64,000 nucleotides of DNA from Takifugu bimaculatus (GCA_004026145.2 CP034985.2:8593118-8657117), one strand, 5' to 3'; positions 1 through 12,500 are shown, counted from the stretch's first letter. The notes: generated by a model from the letters alone, not told the origin. Numbers and translations: made by a program.

Positions 1-21
1 CAACAAGCACTTTTTGTTTAC

Positions 22-257
22 CGTTCTTATTGTTGATAGAAGAAATCTTTAATTCTTGTGCTTCTATTTTAGGAGGTGATGGGCTCCTGCATTTGGGTGA
101 TAGAGAACCTTCTGAGACGGATTCCCGACTCTTTGAATGTTCTCTATCGGATGTTTGACTGCGATCTAATTCAGGACTTGACCGTTTCATACTGTGATGT
201 GGAAAAGGAAGATGAGGAGGAAGGTGATGCGGGAAGTTCTGGGCTTTCCAATTGCAT
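22..257 (-). CDS. Lebercilin-like gene copy A, first coding exon only
   Basis: Read on the minus strand, this is a diverged copy of the first exon of the gene at 1712-5078. Both have a Ser-rich N-terminus, then an SPKC(R/I)S-SPP block, then an EA-(Q/P)E-(L/I)KIS block, and both end at a phase-1 GT donor (GTAAAC here). The remaining exons would lie to the left, outside the window. From the first ATG (257) the frame closes at a TGA after 28 codons. The conserved part lies in the +1 frame, which has its own ATG inside (MKRSSPELDRS). The exon is therefore either read from that second ATG or damaged. Family identity is by similarity to its neighbour; whether it is functional cannot be decided here. 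Confidence 0.6.
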
Positions 258-454
258 ATGCTTCGTTTTGTTGTCTACAAAATATAGTTAGATATATAGT
301 TATATCTATATATGTTATTTCTTAAACTTGGACAACCTTGCCCTTCATACTGGCTTTGTTGTTTATGCTTTGATATAGTTTGATACAGCCTCATCAAAGC
401 ATTACACGCATATTACTTGTAATGCTTTGATGACACATAGGTGCATGGGGAGGG

Positions 455-531
455 GAGGGGAGGAGAGGAGAGGAGAGGAGAGGAGAGGAGAGGAGAGGAG
501 AGGAGAGGAGAGGAGAGGAGAGGAGAGGAGA
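455..531. repeat. (GGAGA)n purine repeat
   Basis: A run of GGAGA units, purine-only on the plus strand, lies between copies A and B. No gene is seen in 258-1000. Confidence 0.9.
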
Positions 532-1004
532 CAATGACCCAGCAGTGTTCCAGCATCCTAGTGATCAGGCGGTTTCTGGACACCGGCAGCCTCGGCCTCT
601 AGCAGCGTAAATAAGATGTTAACCTCATGATTAGGTGGTTGAATATACCATGACATGGCCACAATAGACAGCTGCTCTCAATGGCTTAGCTCAACGTAAA
701 TATGAACAGTGCACTAAGAGTCTTGTTTACTACCATTCAAGTTATGAGAAGCAATGTGATATTTGTAGACAGACGTAGAGCAGCACAGACACAGCAGGTA
801 GTGGGGATGAACATTAACAAGTATGTAACTACTTTCTGTTATTGGTAAGCAGTAATACGTGTTGAACAATCAATACTAGCGTTTATTGCCCGATAAGTGA
901 TACCATAGGCTTTCCTTAGTTTACGTGTATATAGGGAATATATAGAATAGATGCTGCTCTCCACTGACAACACGGTTCAGTTTCTTTTCTCTGGCCATTA
1001 ATTC

Positions 1005-1190
1005 TCACCATGATCTCTCTCCACTCTTTGGGGTGCTTAGTAGGCTCAAGTGTCGGCTTGTGGTCCACTGTTCCCTCGATATTGAAGGCTTTGAATCAGT
1101 GATCCGTAGCTTTACCCTTATTGTAGCCTTGGCAAGATCATCGTTTTCACCCCATCCCACAAAAACCAGCTCCTTGATAGCTCGAATGAC
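1005..1190 (-). other. Unrecognised 62-codon open stretch
   Basis: The minus strand is open for 62 codons with protein-like composition (AIKELVFVGWGENDDLAKAT, then ITDSKPSISRE), closing at TGA 1005-1007. There is no ATG at its head and no clear splice context. A second open reading in another frame (HKPTLEPTKHPKEWREI) starts around 1080, which suggests a decayed coding fragment with an indel. I do not recognise the family. A 36-bp part (1070-1105) has a near copy at 44681-44716. Confidence 0.3.
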
Positions 1191-1197
1191 TTAAATC

Positions 1198-1203
1198 TTT
1201 ATT
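1198..1203 (-). promoter_or_regulatory. Candidate polyadenylation signal of copy B
   Basis: TTTATT on the plus strand is AATAAA on the minus strand, about 510 bp past the stop codon of copy B. No nearer canonical signal was noticed. Confidence 0.35.
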
Positions 1204-1711
1204 AAACACATGTACAAAGAAATAACACTAAAATAACATTGACTAAGATAAGTAAAATGTTTAAATTCATAAAACCAGACTCAAAACTGAACACCTCTGG
1301 AATTCCCAGCTACAAAAGGCATTCTCAAGTGACTCCTGCCTAGAAACCTCTCCCTTGTCTTTTAAATTTGAATTTATTGATGATGATTTGATAGGGCTTG
1401 AGGCAGAAGCCCCCTCTAGAAGATGGCAGGATATGCTGAGAGCTGGCCCTGGTTCCACTGGACTCCCTCTGCCTACATGGCTTTTGGTTCAGCATTGTCT
1501 TTTGTTTTTTAGATGTAGACATAAAATTTTCTTAGTCTTCAGAACTTTCTGATAGTTTTTCCTGAATTATTTTCTTACAGTGTTTTACGGTAATTTACAC
1601 CCTTAATTATTTTGTTGAAAATGTACAAGTCTAAAAATATGTTGGCCATTGGGGCTGGAGGAGGGGGTGCTTCAGGTTGACAGGACGGCGATTTGTGATA
1701 CTGAAGCTGAT

Positions 1712-4700
1712 CTAGCTGATTCTGCGTGATCTTAGACTTGTTGATGGTGTGTCAAAATCATCGAGTATGTTTCTATTATCGCCATCTGATCCTTGTCTTG
1801 GGCCCAATAATTTTTCTAGGGAGTAAGAGTTCTCACGTTCCCTCATTCTCACTGTCTTTGTTTCCACCCCCTTGTTCAGGTAACCTTTTGAAGAAGTAGA
1901 GCTTTGATTTTGGGCTGCCTTAACCCCTGCTGCGGGTATTGAGTCACCAGTCACAGACCTCTGGACCATCTGCTTCTTATTGGTATTTGCATTCGTCTCT
2001 GGGGGGTTTCCCTGAGGGAAGTGAAGTGAATTTTCCTGTGTTGATGGAGATTCACCGGGAGTCTTTTCCTTGGTTTCATTGGCAGTTTTGGCATCAGGAA
2101 GGGTCCTGTTTCTGGTGTCTTTTGGCTTTTCTTGGGTCTTAGTGCCAGTTTTGAAAGTGGCCAGAGGTTTCGAAAAGCTTTGAGTCCCCTTGTCGGTCTC
2201 TGCTTTTTTGACCTCCCTGCCGAATTCTGTCCAACACAAATTATACAAGAAATTAATCTCCATTTTGGTTTTTTAAACCGCACAGTACAAGTATGAAGTT
2301 GTCTTAAAAGAAAAGAAAAATGTACCTTTCTCCTTTGTGTCATCCTGCTTTATTTTTCTTACTTCTTTCATCGCAGAATCAGCAGGAGTCTTTGTGTTTT
2401 TGACCTAGATTGTGGTCGAAGATCAGATAGATGGAAAAATCCACACATCACTATTTAAACAAAGAGACACACTATGCTACACCACAAGCAGATTTTTGTG
2501 CACACTGACCATGAGCATGTGGTTGAGATCCCGCACCTTTTCCATGAGGGTGGAAATTTCCTCAACTGCAGCTGCTGATTTTTTCTTCTCCGCAATAAGT
2601 AATTTTCGATGTAAATTGTTGGCCAATTCAGCTTTTCGTTCTATCGTCTATTAAACACAGAAAATAATATGTTCAGTTTCTGAAAACTTGCAAATAATTA
2701 GCAAATGAACATACCGCAGCCCTCTGTTCCGCCTCCTGGGCCACTTTTCTCTCTTTTTCTAATTCTCCTTGCAGCTTTTCTCTGGTCTCCAGGTCTTTCT
2801 TAGCCAGCAGCTGTTGCATGTGTGTGATGGTCTGCTCATTCTTTTTATCTTTCATCTGTGCCTTCAGAATCGTCTGGTTGTTGTCTCTTATCGTCTGCTC
2901 AGCTGCTCGCAGCTGCTTTTTGTATCTTCTGAGCTGCTCCTGCATCACGTGAATGTCTTGGGCGTATTGTGCCTTTAGCTCCTCAAACTTGTTTTCTGTA
3001 ACGACTTTGTTCTGCAAACGTGCTTGAACCTGAATGAATGAAAAATATATATTTTAGGAACTCATGAAGGTTTCAAAAATCAAACCGCTTACGCATATAA
3101 TATTCTCCTATATACTCAGTGGTGGCTGGTAAAAAATATGAGCCATGAGAGTAAAAGTCAGCTACGATGTTAATTTCACTGACGACAAATAAGGTTATAC
3201 CATGGTCAAACAATGAGGTACAATTTTTGAACTGTGTGGCAGACGGAGGAAGATGGAGGTACATAGCGAGACCTGAAGTGAGGTTTAGCTGGAAGTTACC
3301 GATGGAAGCGGAGGAGACAAACAGGATACCGATAAAAGCTAAAAACACCAAAGACCATTACCAGAGAATCAAGGAACAAAGTGGGATAAACAGGAAGGAT
3401 TAGAAGTTTTTTATACAAGGGACTGGAAATGGTATAATCAAAGGGAGTTGTTTAAAACTAGCTATAGAGGGTCAGAGTGTTTTGTGACTTTTAGCATTTT
3501 TACAGTTCATTGGTATTGAGCTCACTTTGAACAAACAAGTGTATTTAGAAAGTATTCTGACAAGAGCTGGCTGGATTCTATTTTGCAATTTCTTCATTAC
3601 CTAGGAAAACGTAACTTCAGCCAATCGACAACATTTGATAAACTAACGTAACGTTAGCATTGTTTAAAAAATCATGTTGCATTTCGCAGTTTCCTACTTC
3701 AGCTGTCTGTGAGTGGGTTTCGGTCTTGCTACATTTTGAATTTTCCTCCTTGTAAAGCCTTTGAATTTTACCTCTGATTATAATCAATTATTGCCTCATG
3801 ATTTCTGTTTTCGGGCTGACAAAAAGCCAACAGTACAAACCAATCAATGGAGATTTTGGACCGCCTCATTTAAAGACCCCGCCCACATCGTAGAAGTGGT
3901 GTATTAGAAAACTAGCATGGCCGTACCATACCGCACCAAACTGTGTTGAACCGAATCGTATAGTCAACGCTGTGTAGTGGAAACGCGCCTATTGACGGGC
4001 TGCTGACTGGACAAATTTCCTTGTCGCTTCACAGATGTAGAGGAAGAAACTTACATCTTAAAGACAAAAGCAGTGATGATGGACTCACCTGTTTCAGTGT
4101 TCGATTCTCTTTCTTGACATTCTCAATCTCATTTTGAAGCTCAACGTTCACATTCCTCAAACGCTTAATTTGCACTTGTTGACTTGCAAGCAGCGCCTTT
4201 ATTATTGGATTTGCATTCTTGGGATTTATGCTCCTTTTGGCTGCTGTGCCAGCAGTAAGAGGCTTCTGGTGCTCTGAAGGAGGTGGCAGGTGGTCGCGAG
4301 GCACAAGCCCAACACAGACTACAGGGTAGAGAAGATTTGAGTTTACTGTAGGAAAAATACCAGTGGCGCAAGTGGACATTTACATTTGTCTTATGTCAAT
4401 ATGACTGTTGAGGATAAAGACTGACAAATTCCAAATTATATTAGTGATGATTAAAAAAAGACTGTTTACAATTGATGATTCTCTGTTCATAAAGGTTCAA
4501 AATGTTTTGTGCCAGCAACTGAAATGGAAAAATCAGTTATTTGTTTTTCCATGCCAGTGCCAGTACCAGTACCAGTGCCAGTACCAGTGCCAGCACCAGT
4601 ACCAGTGCCAGTACCAGTACCAGTGCCAGTACCAGTGCCAGTACCAGTACCAGTGCCAGCACCAGTACCAGTACCAGTGCCAGTACCCGTACCAGTGCCA

Positions 4701-5078
4701 GTACTAGTGCCAGTGCCAGTACCAGTACCAGTGCCAGTACCCGTGAAACACACCCAGAACTACACTACTTTGTAAACTATTAACTTTACCTTTCCTATTG
4801 TCAGAGGTAGGAGAAATCTTGATTTCCGGTGCTTCCATGTTAGGAGGAGACAAACTAATGCATTTGGGTGACCTAGAACGCTCTGAAACTTCTTGGCTAT
4901 GAGTGTGCTCTGTATGTGATCCGTGACAGCAGCTTAAATCAGAACATTGTAATAATTGTTTTATACTGTGATGCGACGGATGACTAGTTGCAGATGATGC
5001 AGAGGAAGATGGTGATGATGACGATGGGGGTGGTGCAGATAGTTTAGGGTTTTCTAAATTTAAATCCATAATTTTCAT
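1712..5078 (-). CDS. Lebercilin-domain protein, LCA5/LCA5L-like (copy B), 6 coding exons
   Basis: Coding exons on the minus strand: 4790-5078, 4089-4318, 2715-3029, 2510-2647, 2326-2404 and 1712-2226. All borders are AG/GT and all phases agree, giving 521 aa. The order is a Ser/Pro-rich N-terminus, then a long charged coiled coil (QQVQIKRLRNVNVELQNEIE, then KAQYAQDIHVMQEQLRRYKK), then a low-complexity Lys/Thr/Ser tail. The coiled coil matches the lebercilin domain (Pfam family; LCA5 and LCA5L in vertebrates), found in proteins at the ciliary basal body and microtubules. Exons 3 and 4 have exactly the lengths (315 and 138 nt) of those in the copy at 54362-55815, so the two are paralogs with the same gene structure. 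It is shorter than LCA5 (about 700 aa), so it is probably a diverged member. An upstream in-frame ATG at 5117 is an alternative start. The specific function is inferred from family only. Confidence 0.8.
2715..3029 (-). CDS. Copy B exon 3, core coiled coil of the lebercilin domain
   Basis: This 105-codon exon (phase 0 to 0) encodes the most conserved block, with LRRYKKQLRAAEQTIRD and LAKKDLETREKLQGELEKER. The paralogous exon at 55002-55316 has identical length and aligns without gaps, which is the strongest evidence that the two loci are related. Confidence 0.85.
4552..4744. repeat. CCAGTG/CCAGTA hexamer array in intron 1 of copy B
   Basis: About 30 tandem 6-bp units, mostly CCAGTA and CCAGTG with a few CCAGCA and CCCGTA variants. 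Because the unit is 6 bp and contains no stop codon, several frames on both strands stay open (Pro-Val, Gln-Tyr/Cys, Ser-Thr and Thr-Gly repeats). It lies in the intron between exons 1 and 2, so it is not expected to be translated. Confidence 0.95.
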
Positions 5079-6629
5079 AGCGATAAAATTAGATGTTGTA
5101 TTTCTGAAATTGGACAAACTTGTACTAAGTTAATAATTTAACTTTTTGAGTGCCTTTTATGTTTATAATTTTATATGGTTTCAAAGCATTATTTGAATAA
5201 CATCTAAGCTTTGATTACACAGTTATGCTGTGTGTTTGTGTAGGTATCTGCAAATGTACAGGAAGATGGGATCTCCTGCATTGCTGCCCTCACTCCTCCT
5301 GCAGCTGCAGGGGCATCAAACAGGAACCTCCATTTGCTGGTTTTGCTCCTTTAATCCTAGAAGATCTGATGGTAAAGCAGTGACATGCGTATATCACTGT
5401 CATTGCTCTGTCAAGTAATTGCCCTGAAGAAGCTGAGGAAGGTGTTCTGGTATTCTGGTAGTTGAATCGTAGCAACTTGAAGACGTTTCCCCTCTCATCC
5501 AAGAGGCTTCATCACTTCTAAGTGACTGGAGGTTCCAGATAATTATAGTCTTCAGGAGCCATTCACACTTTTGGAGCTTCAGTCACCTGGTTGTTGGGTG
5601 CACCAGAATTACCATGACCTGGATGACTAAGAACCTTGACAGATGCTGAGGAATGGATATTTTCAACAAGGCATCAATACCAAGAAGCCAGTCCAGATGA
5701 TAGTGTGCCTGATGTTGCTAAACCTACTGGCCATTTCTTGAGACCAATCAGATCAAGAGGTTCCTAATGAGCATTCAGCTCATCTACTTCTCAGGTGGAA
5801 CCCAGCAGAACATGCCTCCTTGCATGAGCAGCAACCCTGAAATAGAGGCAGCTGCACTCAATGGCAACAGCAAAGAAAGATCCACTTGAAATTGAGACTG
5901 TAAAACATTTGTAGTACCCTCTTCATCAAAAAGTATAGCCAACTATTGCATATTCTTTGCTTGTGTGGCGTTCTTTTAGAGCAAGTCATTGAATGGGGAA
6001 CTTTTGTGTCAAGCTAAGTGTTACAATGCACAAACAACGGGAATGCTAACAAGTTCCAGACTTAGAGGCAGTGTATCATCAGGTAAGAGTGTCACTAGAC
6101 GATCAAGACTTTCTGAGATTCCTTTAAAGGCTGAAAGGAAATTTGAATTAAAAAAAAAAGTTGTTCACTTTGTCAAGGTTCTGTTCAATAAAATTGGCAT
6201 CTACCATCAGTCTGTGGGTCTGAGTCCTATTCTGAGTCCAGAACCTGCCACTTATGGCTGAAATGTTTATCGATCATCTGGACCTCCTTGCTGCATAGCG
6301 ACCCCCTTCAATGTCTAAGTTTTCCTCTCTATTTTTTAAGACTGACAAAATGACGCCCCTTGTGAACAATAAAATATTGTTTTATTTTTTCCCAAAGTAG
6401 TTTTTTTTAGAGGCAGCTCTCCTCCAGCAGGGGTCTCTAGCTGGCTAGTTTCAGGTTTACCAAACTCATTCCTGGTTCAACTCTTTTCCAATGTGAAATT
6501 TTCTCACAAAAATAGCTTAAGAATCCTTAATAGTATGTATAATTATAATTTTTAGAACCATTTATGCAACCATTTACATAAGGTGGGCTCTAACCTGGAA
6601 TATGCTAATTATTTTGCTGCAGGTGTACG
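5079..6629. other. Intergenic, no gene seen
   Basis: No ORF with recognisable protein character. A stretch near 5440-5560 (around CTCTCATCCAAGAGGCTTC) resembles a motif dispersed in fish genomes and is probably an old transposon piece. An AATAAA and a facing TTTATT occur near 6368-6385 in a small AT-rich inverted repeat. Confidence 0.5.
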
Positions 6630-7049
6630 TCTATGTTGGTCTGAAGGTTTGGAGGAGGCGCTTCAGGTTGAAGGGCTCTGCGGTGTAACAGTGAAGCTGA
6701 TCTAGTTTTGTGTGCCTGATCTTAGACCTGTTATTGGTTCGTCATCAAGCGGATCCACTGTATCTGAAACCAGGTGGTCCTTTTCTTGGACCCACTGGTT
6801 TGTCTAGAAGGCAATTATGGTCCTCCACACTTTCTGTTAGTGTCACCTATAAGAGGCAACAGACGTTTGGAAGGACCCATGGTCCTTTCTTTAGACTTTC
6901 CTGTTTGATTTCAGTGTCAGTTTTGACAGCAGGAAGAGATTCGGGATGACCTGAGGTCCTTTTTTGCATCTCTTCTGTGTTTTCACTCGTCTTAGTGCCA
7001 GTTTTGACAGTGGGCCGAAGTTTGGAAACGAGGGTCAATTTTTGGGTCC
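6630..7049 (-). pseudogene. Decayed last exon of another lebercilin-like copy
   Basis: On the minus strand this aligns with the last exon and start of the 3' UTR of copy B (1640-2226). VKTGTKT is shared with FKTGTKT of copy B, and the GAAGCTGATCTAG at the stop-codon region and the following GCTTCAGGTTGA motif are shared too. The copy is broken by stops (the longest open piece is 63 codons) and its upstream exons are missing. The right edge coincides with the start of the foldback element at 7050, so insertion or recombination there probably removed the rest. Confidence 0.65.
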
Positions 7050-7327
7050 GGTTTGATCACTTGAAAAAATAAAATTAGGTCCAAAACTATAATTTGAAAC
7101 ACAAACATTAGGTTTTGATGTTGGAATACGACCAGGCGTTACAATTGTTTGGTTGTCATTCTCAAAATTTGTGTGTTTGCCTTGACTTTAATGTGGTTTA
7201 TGCTTCCTGAAGGCAACGAAAGGGAACTCATGGTGGAGTGTGAACCTGAAAATCAAAAAATTGGTTGTACTTTAACATCAAAACCTAGTTCCACTTTCAA
7301 ATGTTCCTTTTTCTAAGTGATCAAACC
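7050..7327. mobile_element. Foldback/MITE-like element with long imperfect inverted repeats
   Basis: The left end begins GGTTTGATCACTT and the right end closes AAGTGATCAAACC. The inverted similarity continues inward for about 70 bp per arm, including a TAGGTTTTGATGTT block on each side. There is no coding capacity. A non-autonomous DNA transposon is the likeliest class; a clear target duplication is not visible. Confidence 0.65.
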
Positions 7328-8109
7328 TCTTGGCCCTTTTGGCTTTATACTCTACAGGCAAAACATAAAAGCAAAGATAGTATTAAATACATAATTATGC
7401 ACACATGATTAACTATAGTATACCCAGATATAATCATGTGTGGATTTTTATTCCATATTGTGTCGTTGAGTAGTTAGACACAATTTCAGAATATGGCTTC
7501 AGTATTTTGAGCAACTTACCACTAGAATGCAGTGTTATTCCACTGAGAGAAGCATCGCTAGTTCCGCTGTCTGCCTGACTGACTGGTTAGGATGAAACCA
7601 TTAATACTAAAAGGACGTTTATTTAAATGCAGAAAGAAAATGGAAGATAGCTCATATTCAATGATATTTCATAAGCAAAGACTGGATTTTGACTGTTTGA
7701 TATAATGACAACTCTGACGTTGATCCAGGGAGTTCCAATAAATTCTCGATCATTGGTCTAAGTTGCTGAATTTGATCTCTTTATATGCAATTAATACAAG
7801 AATTCTTTATTTCCCACAGCAGACTGATTCTTAATTGTAGGTAGTAATTGCAGTATATTATGTTTAAATAAATATGACATTGACAACTGGCTTCTTATTC
7901 ACATCTGCTCTGTAGTTATATGCTGACTTTGTTATGTACTCGTATGTTTCTAGCGTCTTTAAACAAGGAGGCTTTTTCCTTTGGGCAGAGTGTTGCTCCT
8001 CCTCATCACTCTGCTCCGTATTGGATAATTTGTTTATGAAGTGAAACTCGATGCAGATATAAAAAAGCTCTTAACTTGACTCAAAGGAAACGGCTTATAA
8101 AGAAACTCA

Positions 8110-9160
8110 AGACAGAAAAATCTTGGACCCCTGGAGATGGGGCCTGTTGGGGAGCGCCTGAGCCCACAGGCCCAAAGCAGACACCTGGGACCGTCTTCCA
8201 GTGGCCCCCCCACCCGTAGGAAGCATCATCTATTTGCAGTGCAGTGGTAGCCGCTACACTACAGGGGCTACCACGGTCATTTGGGTGGTGGGCCAAGGTG
8301 GGCTCGTTGGTGCACCCGTCCCCAGCCGTCCAAATTGCCTATTTCAACATGGAACGACATCCCTCTGGCAGGAACAGAAGCATAACGTGAGGAAGAGTTG
8401 ATCTCTCCCAGGTGAGTCGTCGTGAGCTGGTGTGGGTTAATTAATAGCCCCAAACAATCTGCCAGTATGTTGTCCACCCAGGTGGATGAACGGTTAGCAT
8501 CAGGAAAACCAGGAGGGGAAGGCAGCTACTTGTAGGACTATCTAGAGTCAGAGAGAGGAGATGTTGACCTGAACTGAACTCAAGGCTCTCCTCTACTCTA
8601 TGGATACACATTCCCTCAACGATACAAAGCCTCTCACATGAGTGGTGGAAGTTGCTGAGGCAGTTAAACAAGTCTGTGCCCAAGGGGTGGATGAGACCCC
8701 CCCTCCCCCACCCTTAAGTGTCTTAAGTTTGTGGATGCTGTAAAGCTGTCATAGCTGACATGCCTCTCCAACATTGTTTGGACCTCCAGTGCATCTGCAC
8801 AGCGGCAAACTGGTGTGGTGGTGCCCAGTGAGCCTCCCTGGGACTGGCTATGCTGGGGTACTAAAGAGGAGAGTATGACTGCTGCTGGACATTTAGGAGA
8901 ACCACCAAGTTTTTCTCTTGGTAGTGAAACGGTGGCTCAGTTCTTCAGACTTGCAGGGTGCTGCCAGGAACCCAGGACACGGGAGTTGGTACTGAATTGT
9001 ACAGGTATTGTGTAGATCTGGAAAAGGTTTATGACCATATATCCAGAGACATTACTAGGGAGGGCACAAGGAGAGATACATTTATTAGGCTGGCCTGGGA
9101 ATGCCTTGGGATCCCTCTGGAGGAGCTGGCGGAGTGGTCGTGGAGAGCAGTGTGCTGCTA
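8110..9160 (+). mobile_element. Degraded LINE of the L2 type (Maui-like)
   Basis: Several blocks are typical of fish L2 LINEs: a GGGGTGGATGAGA block near 8683, a reverse-transcriptase trace reading DLEKVYDHISRDI near 9010-9060 (compare the DLEKAYDRV motif of this class), and a 3' block GGGATCCCTCTGGAGGAGCT near 9108. Stops and frame breaks throughout show it is dead. The upstream block 8110-8480, with a hairpin-like CTACACTACAGGGGCTACCA, appears to be part of the same or a nested element. The name rests on recalled motif similarity. Confidence 0.6.
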
Positions 9161-9501
9161 ACACCGCCACCCAGAAGGTTAATAAGTTACTTTTAAGAGA
9201 CGTCATTAGATTTCATGTGGCTATGAATGAACCAAACAATAGAAAATATCTATTTTTAATATATCATGTGAGAACTTTCCTGTCCAGAAGTTATAAACAC
9301 ATTTACATAATGTGTTTTTTAAAAATCACATTAGGACTATTGAATGGACTTTGCCCCCAATTTTAAACTATAACCATTTAGCTCCGATGGTTTTACTGGC
9401 TGTGTAGAAGAGCAGCATTACTCCCACATTACAGCGTGTACTGAGGGAGAATGCCAGGCACATTCATCTCCAGCAGTAAATAAGGGAAGAAGGGACACAG
9501 G

Positions 9502-9502
<1 letters not shown>

Positions 9503-9560
<58 letters not shown>
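9503..9560. repeat. (CA)n microsatellite
   Basis: Uninterrupted CA dinucleotides of nearly 60 bp. Confidence 0.97.
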
Positions 9561-9563
<3 letters not shown>

Positions 9564-12500
9564 TTATCTGTTTTGTTTTTTATTTGGTGTTTCGTCACCA
9601 CAGGAACATCTCAGCTGCTGCAGGACGAAACTGAACCATCACAAATTTTGAGATTTATCTGCAGAAAGTGCTTCATTCTTCATTTTCATTATTTTTAAGA
9701 TGCCTCACGTCTACAAGATGAACATATAAATGTGCACCCACTGAAAATATAGATGCAAATATAGATAAAACATAAAAATATACAATAAAGATAAAACATG
9801 ACGATAAAACCCTGAACATCATCCTGAGGGCAGCTACCTGCTCATTTTCGCACACAAATAAAATGGATAAAATCTAAAATGAAAACATCTTTTAGCTCTT
9901 TTGTAATTGAGCAAAATAAAAATTGTTAACTCTCGAGCCGATTTGTGTCGAGTCTAAAAGTATTGGACCTTGGCCGAGAATCAAAGCCATTCTTTTTAAG
10001 ACCCACCATAAATCACCGGTTTGGAAAGTGCTTTACCCAGACTCCTCTGTTAATGCGACAGTAAAAAAGGACGAGGTCGAACAAATGGCAGCGAACAGCA
10101 GGAAAAAACCCTTTAATTTCCTGCTTCGTGAGCAAACTCCGTCAGTCCGTAATACTGTTGGACAAGTGTGGAATGAGACGAACCTGTGAAAGTCATGATG
10201 AGCCTAAATTGTTCCGATGTGAAGCCGGCTCATTTGTAGCATAACCGCATCGCCATGGCAACACACCCTCAACCCCTATCGTGGCAGAACCAGCCGGAAA
10301 CTCCAGTCAAAATAATGTAAACAGAGTTAAACGGTCGTCACAGGTACTCAGTGGCGTGTGTGTGAAGTCTGCATGCTCGACGACGTGCACGAAATGAAGC
10401 GGCAGGAGCTTCAGCCGAGCGGTTAAATTATGTCATTTGTTACTCTTGCACCACCAAAATATGCTAACGCTGAACTTTCTTCATACCCTGCTGGCATCGT
10501 CGCATCACTGCCTCTATCCATTCCCACACTAGCCAGAATAGCCCCCTCCCCCCCCCCTCGCTTGTGCCAGGCTGCCACAGTCAAGACAACAACTTCCCAC
10601 TCTCACTTCTATAAAGCTGCATGTGACACGTGCCGCGTGCCATGCCTTCAGAGGTCGCCATGAACCGCCGACCTTGCCAAAACACTTTTGACCTAGAGGT
10701 CGAGCACTTTTGATTCCTTGTTTTGACTTCTCATGTTGGCTCAAAGAAGGAGGTTTATACAGGTTCTCCTTGTGGTGCTTTATTATCAGGAGGTTTGGAC
10801 CTTGGCACCTGGTATATCGGGGTTCTGTGCACGGGCATGGAGGGCTTGTCCTGGGCTTTATGCCTTTTGACTTCTTATGTGTTCCTCTTACTGATGGATT
10901 CATCTCCCTAGAGGCACGCAGGACTTCTCTTTTCTCTATACCAGCTGTTTCCGCCCTAAACAAAGAAAAGGGGAAAAAATAAATGTAAATCAACACAGAT
11001 TAGGGACTACAGTTATGTAAGTGCCCGTGTCAGCAGGGCAGAACCAGCACCAGCCGAAGGACCAAATCCCAGCGTCCGTGTTTCATCACTCAGATTAGGT
11101 GAACCAGCAGGAGGCCTTGATGGACAGCAAAAAGTGAAAGGCCTGTCCAAAACCTCCTCTTCAAGAAGAATTGTGGATTGAGAGCTTTTCCACTGGAGGT
11201 ACTGTGATACCGTGTGTCCTTTCAGGGCCACTGTAGAACCATGGCAGAGCACCCATAGAGGGACCGGGCTCAGGGTTCTACAATGAACAGAACACGGTGG
11301 AGAGTGGAGGTGAGTAAGCAAACACATATAATGTGTTTTTCCTGATTGTTGAGGATCAGGCAGTGATTACACACCAAAGGTGTCGGTGCAGGTTGGTTTT
11401 TGGGTTCGGGCAGGAACCCGGTCTTCCACACGATAAGCCCCTCTCACAAATGCTGCTCTTTTATTTGCAACTTCAAAGCTGCTACCTCCACTTTTACAGC
11501 TTTATTTTAAACAAATTTTTTTTTTGAATTTGATTTTTATGCCCCCGATTATTTGGAATCCTCTCCTGCTGCACCAGAAGCCGTTTCAGAGATTTAAAAA
11601 AAACGGAAGAATGTTGCTTCTGCAATGTAAATGCAGCCAAGGACGACCATATGGGAAAGGCTGGTTGGATCTTAAGCTATCTGGTCGAATAAAGGAAACT
11701 GGCTGTCTGAAACCTGCCAAATAGAGGAGAGAAGGGTTGGAAAGAAAGCCCCGGTTCCAAAAATAGCCCCACAGCAGAAGCAGAAAAACATCATCTGCGC
11801 TGACATTTACTTTTGTGTGGCAGCAGTAAAGTGGCCGAATTTGGAGACTCCAAATCTCAGTAATGTTCATTCGTTACGTCTGTCATTACAACCGGGGGTT
11901 AAAAGCACAATTTTAAGGGCAGATTGCTCCTCGCTCCACTTGGCAGACAGATGGGAGAAGCCAGTCACATCTTCTGGCACAGTTTGCTCCGCGGAACCTG
12001 CGGCGCTCCTCCGAGTTTGGTCCGGATCTGAGAACTGTGGCCCATTACAGGCGATGCCAAATGAGCTTCTGAGGCACATCGGCTGCACAATCGCAAAATG
12101 TAATCACCAAAATTGGGAGTTAAGAGGTGAGAGATGAGCAGCTCCTCATTTTGAATGATTACCCGCCCAGAGTGGTGGTGGTGGTCTTTTTTTTGGGGGG
12201 GGGGGGGGGGGGGGGTGGCAGTGGTGGAGATGCTCTTCAGACCTGAGCAGCCGTTCTTCAGCCTCCTGGTGGAGAGGAGGAATTGAATTAGAAGACAATA
12301 TTCTGGCTCATGTAACTACTAAAGTGGACTTTATAAGCTTTTATAACACAGGCATGGCCTTTTATAACGTGACTGTGGTGACGCGTCTTAAATAAATAAA
12401 ATAATTCACACAGCAGATCATTCATGTGTTTTACAATTCTGCTTAAACATTCTTTTTCTTGATTTCAGGAGGACAAAAACAGACAGAATGTATTTTAAGA

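Noticed and set aside
22..257. Second example of a TCC TGA +1 slip in copy A
   Set aside because: A downstream ATG (MKRSSPELDRS) already opens the conserved frame, so no frameshift is needed.
3890..3995. CCGTACCATACCGCACCA...GTGTAGTGGAAACGCGCC block in intron 2 of copy B
   Set aside because: It resembles the end of a common fish MITE, but I could not find the second inverted end, so no element is called.
4487..4775. Overlapping open frames on both strands (Thr-Gly, Pro-Val and Ser-Thr repeats)
   Set aside because: All are produced by the stop-free hexamer array; the region is an intron of copy B.
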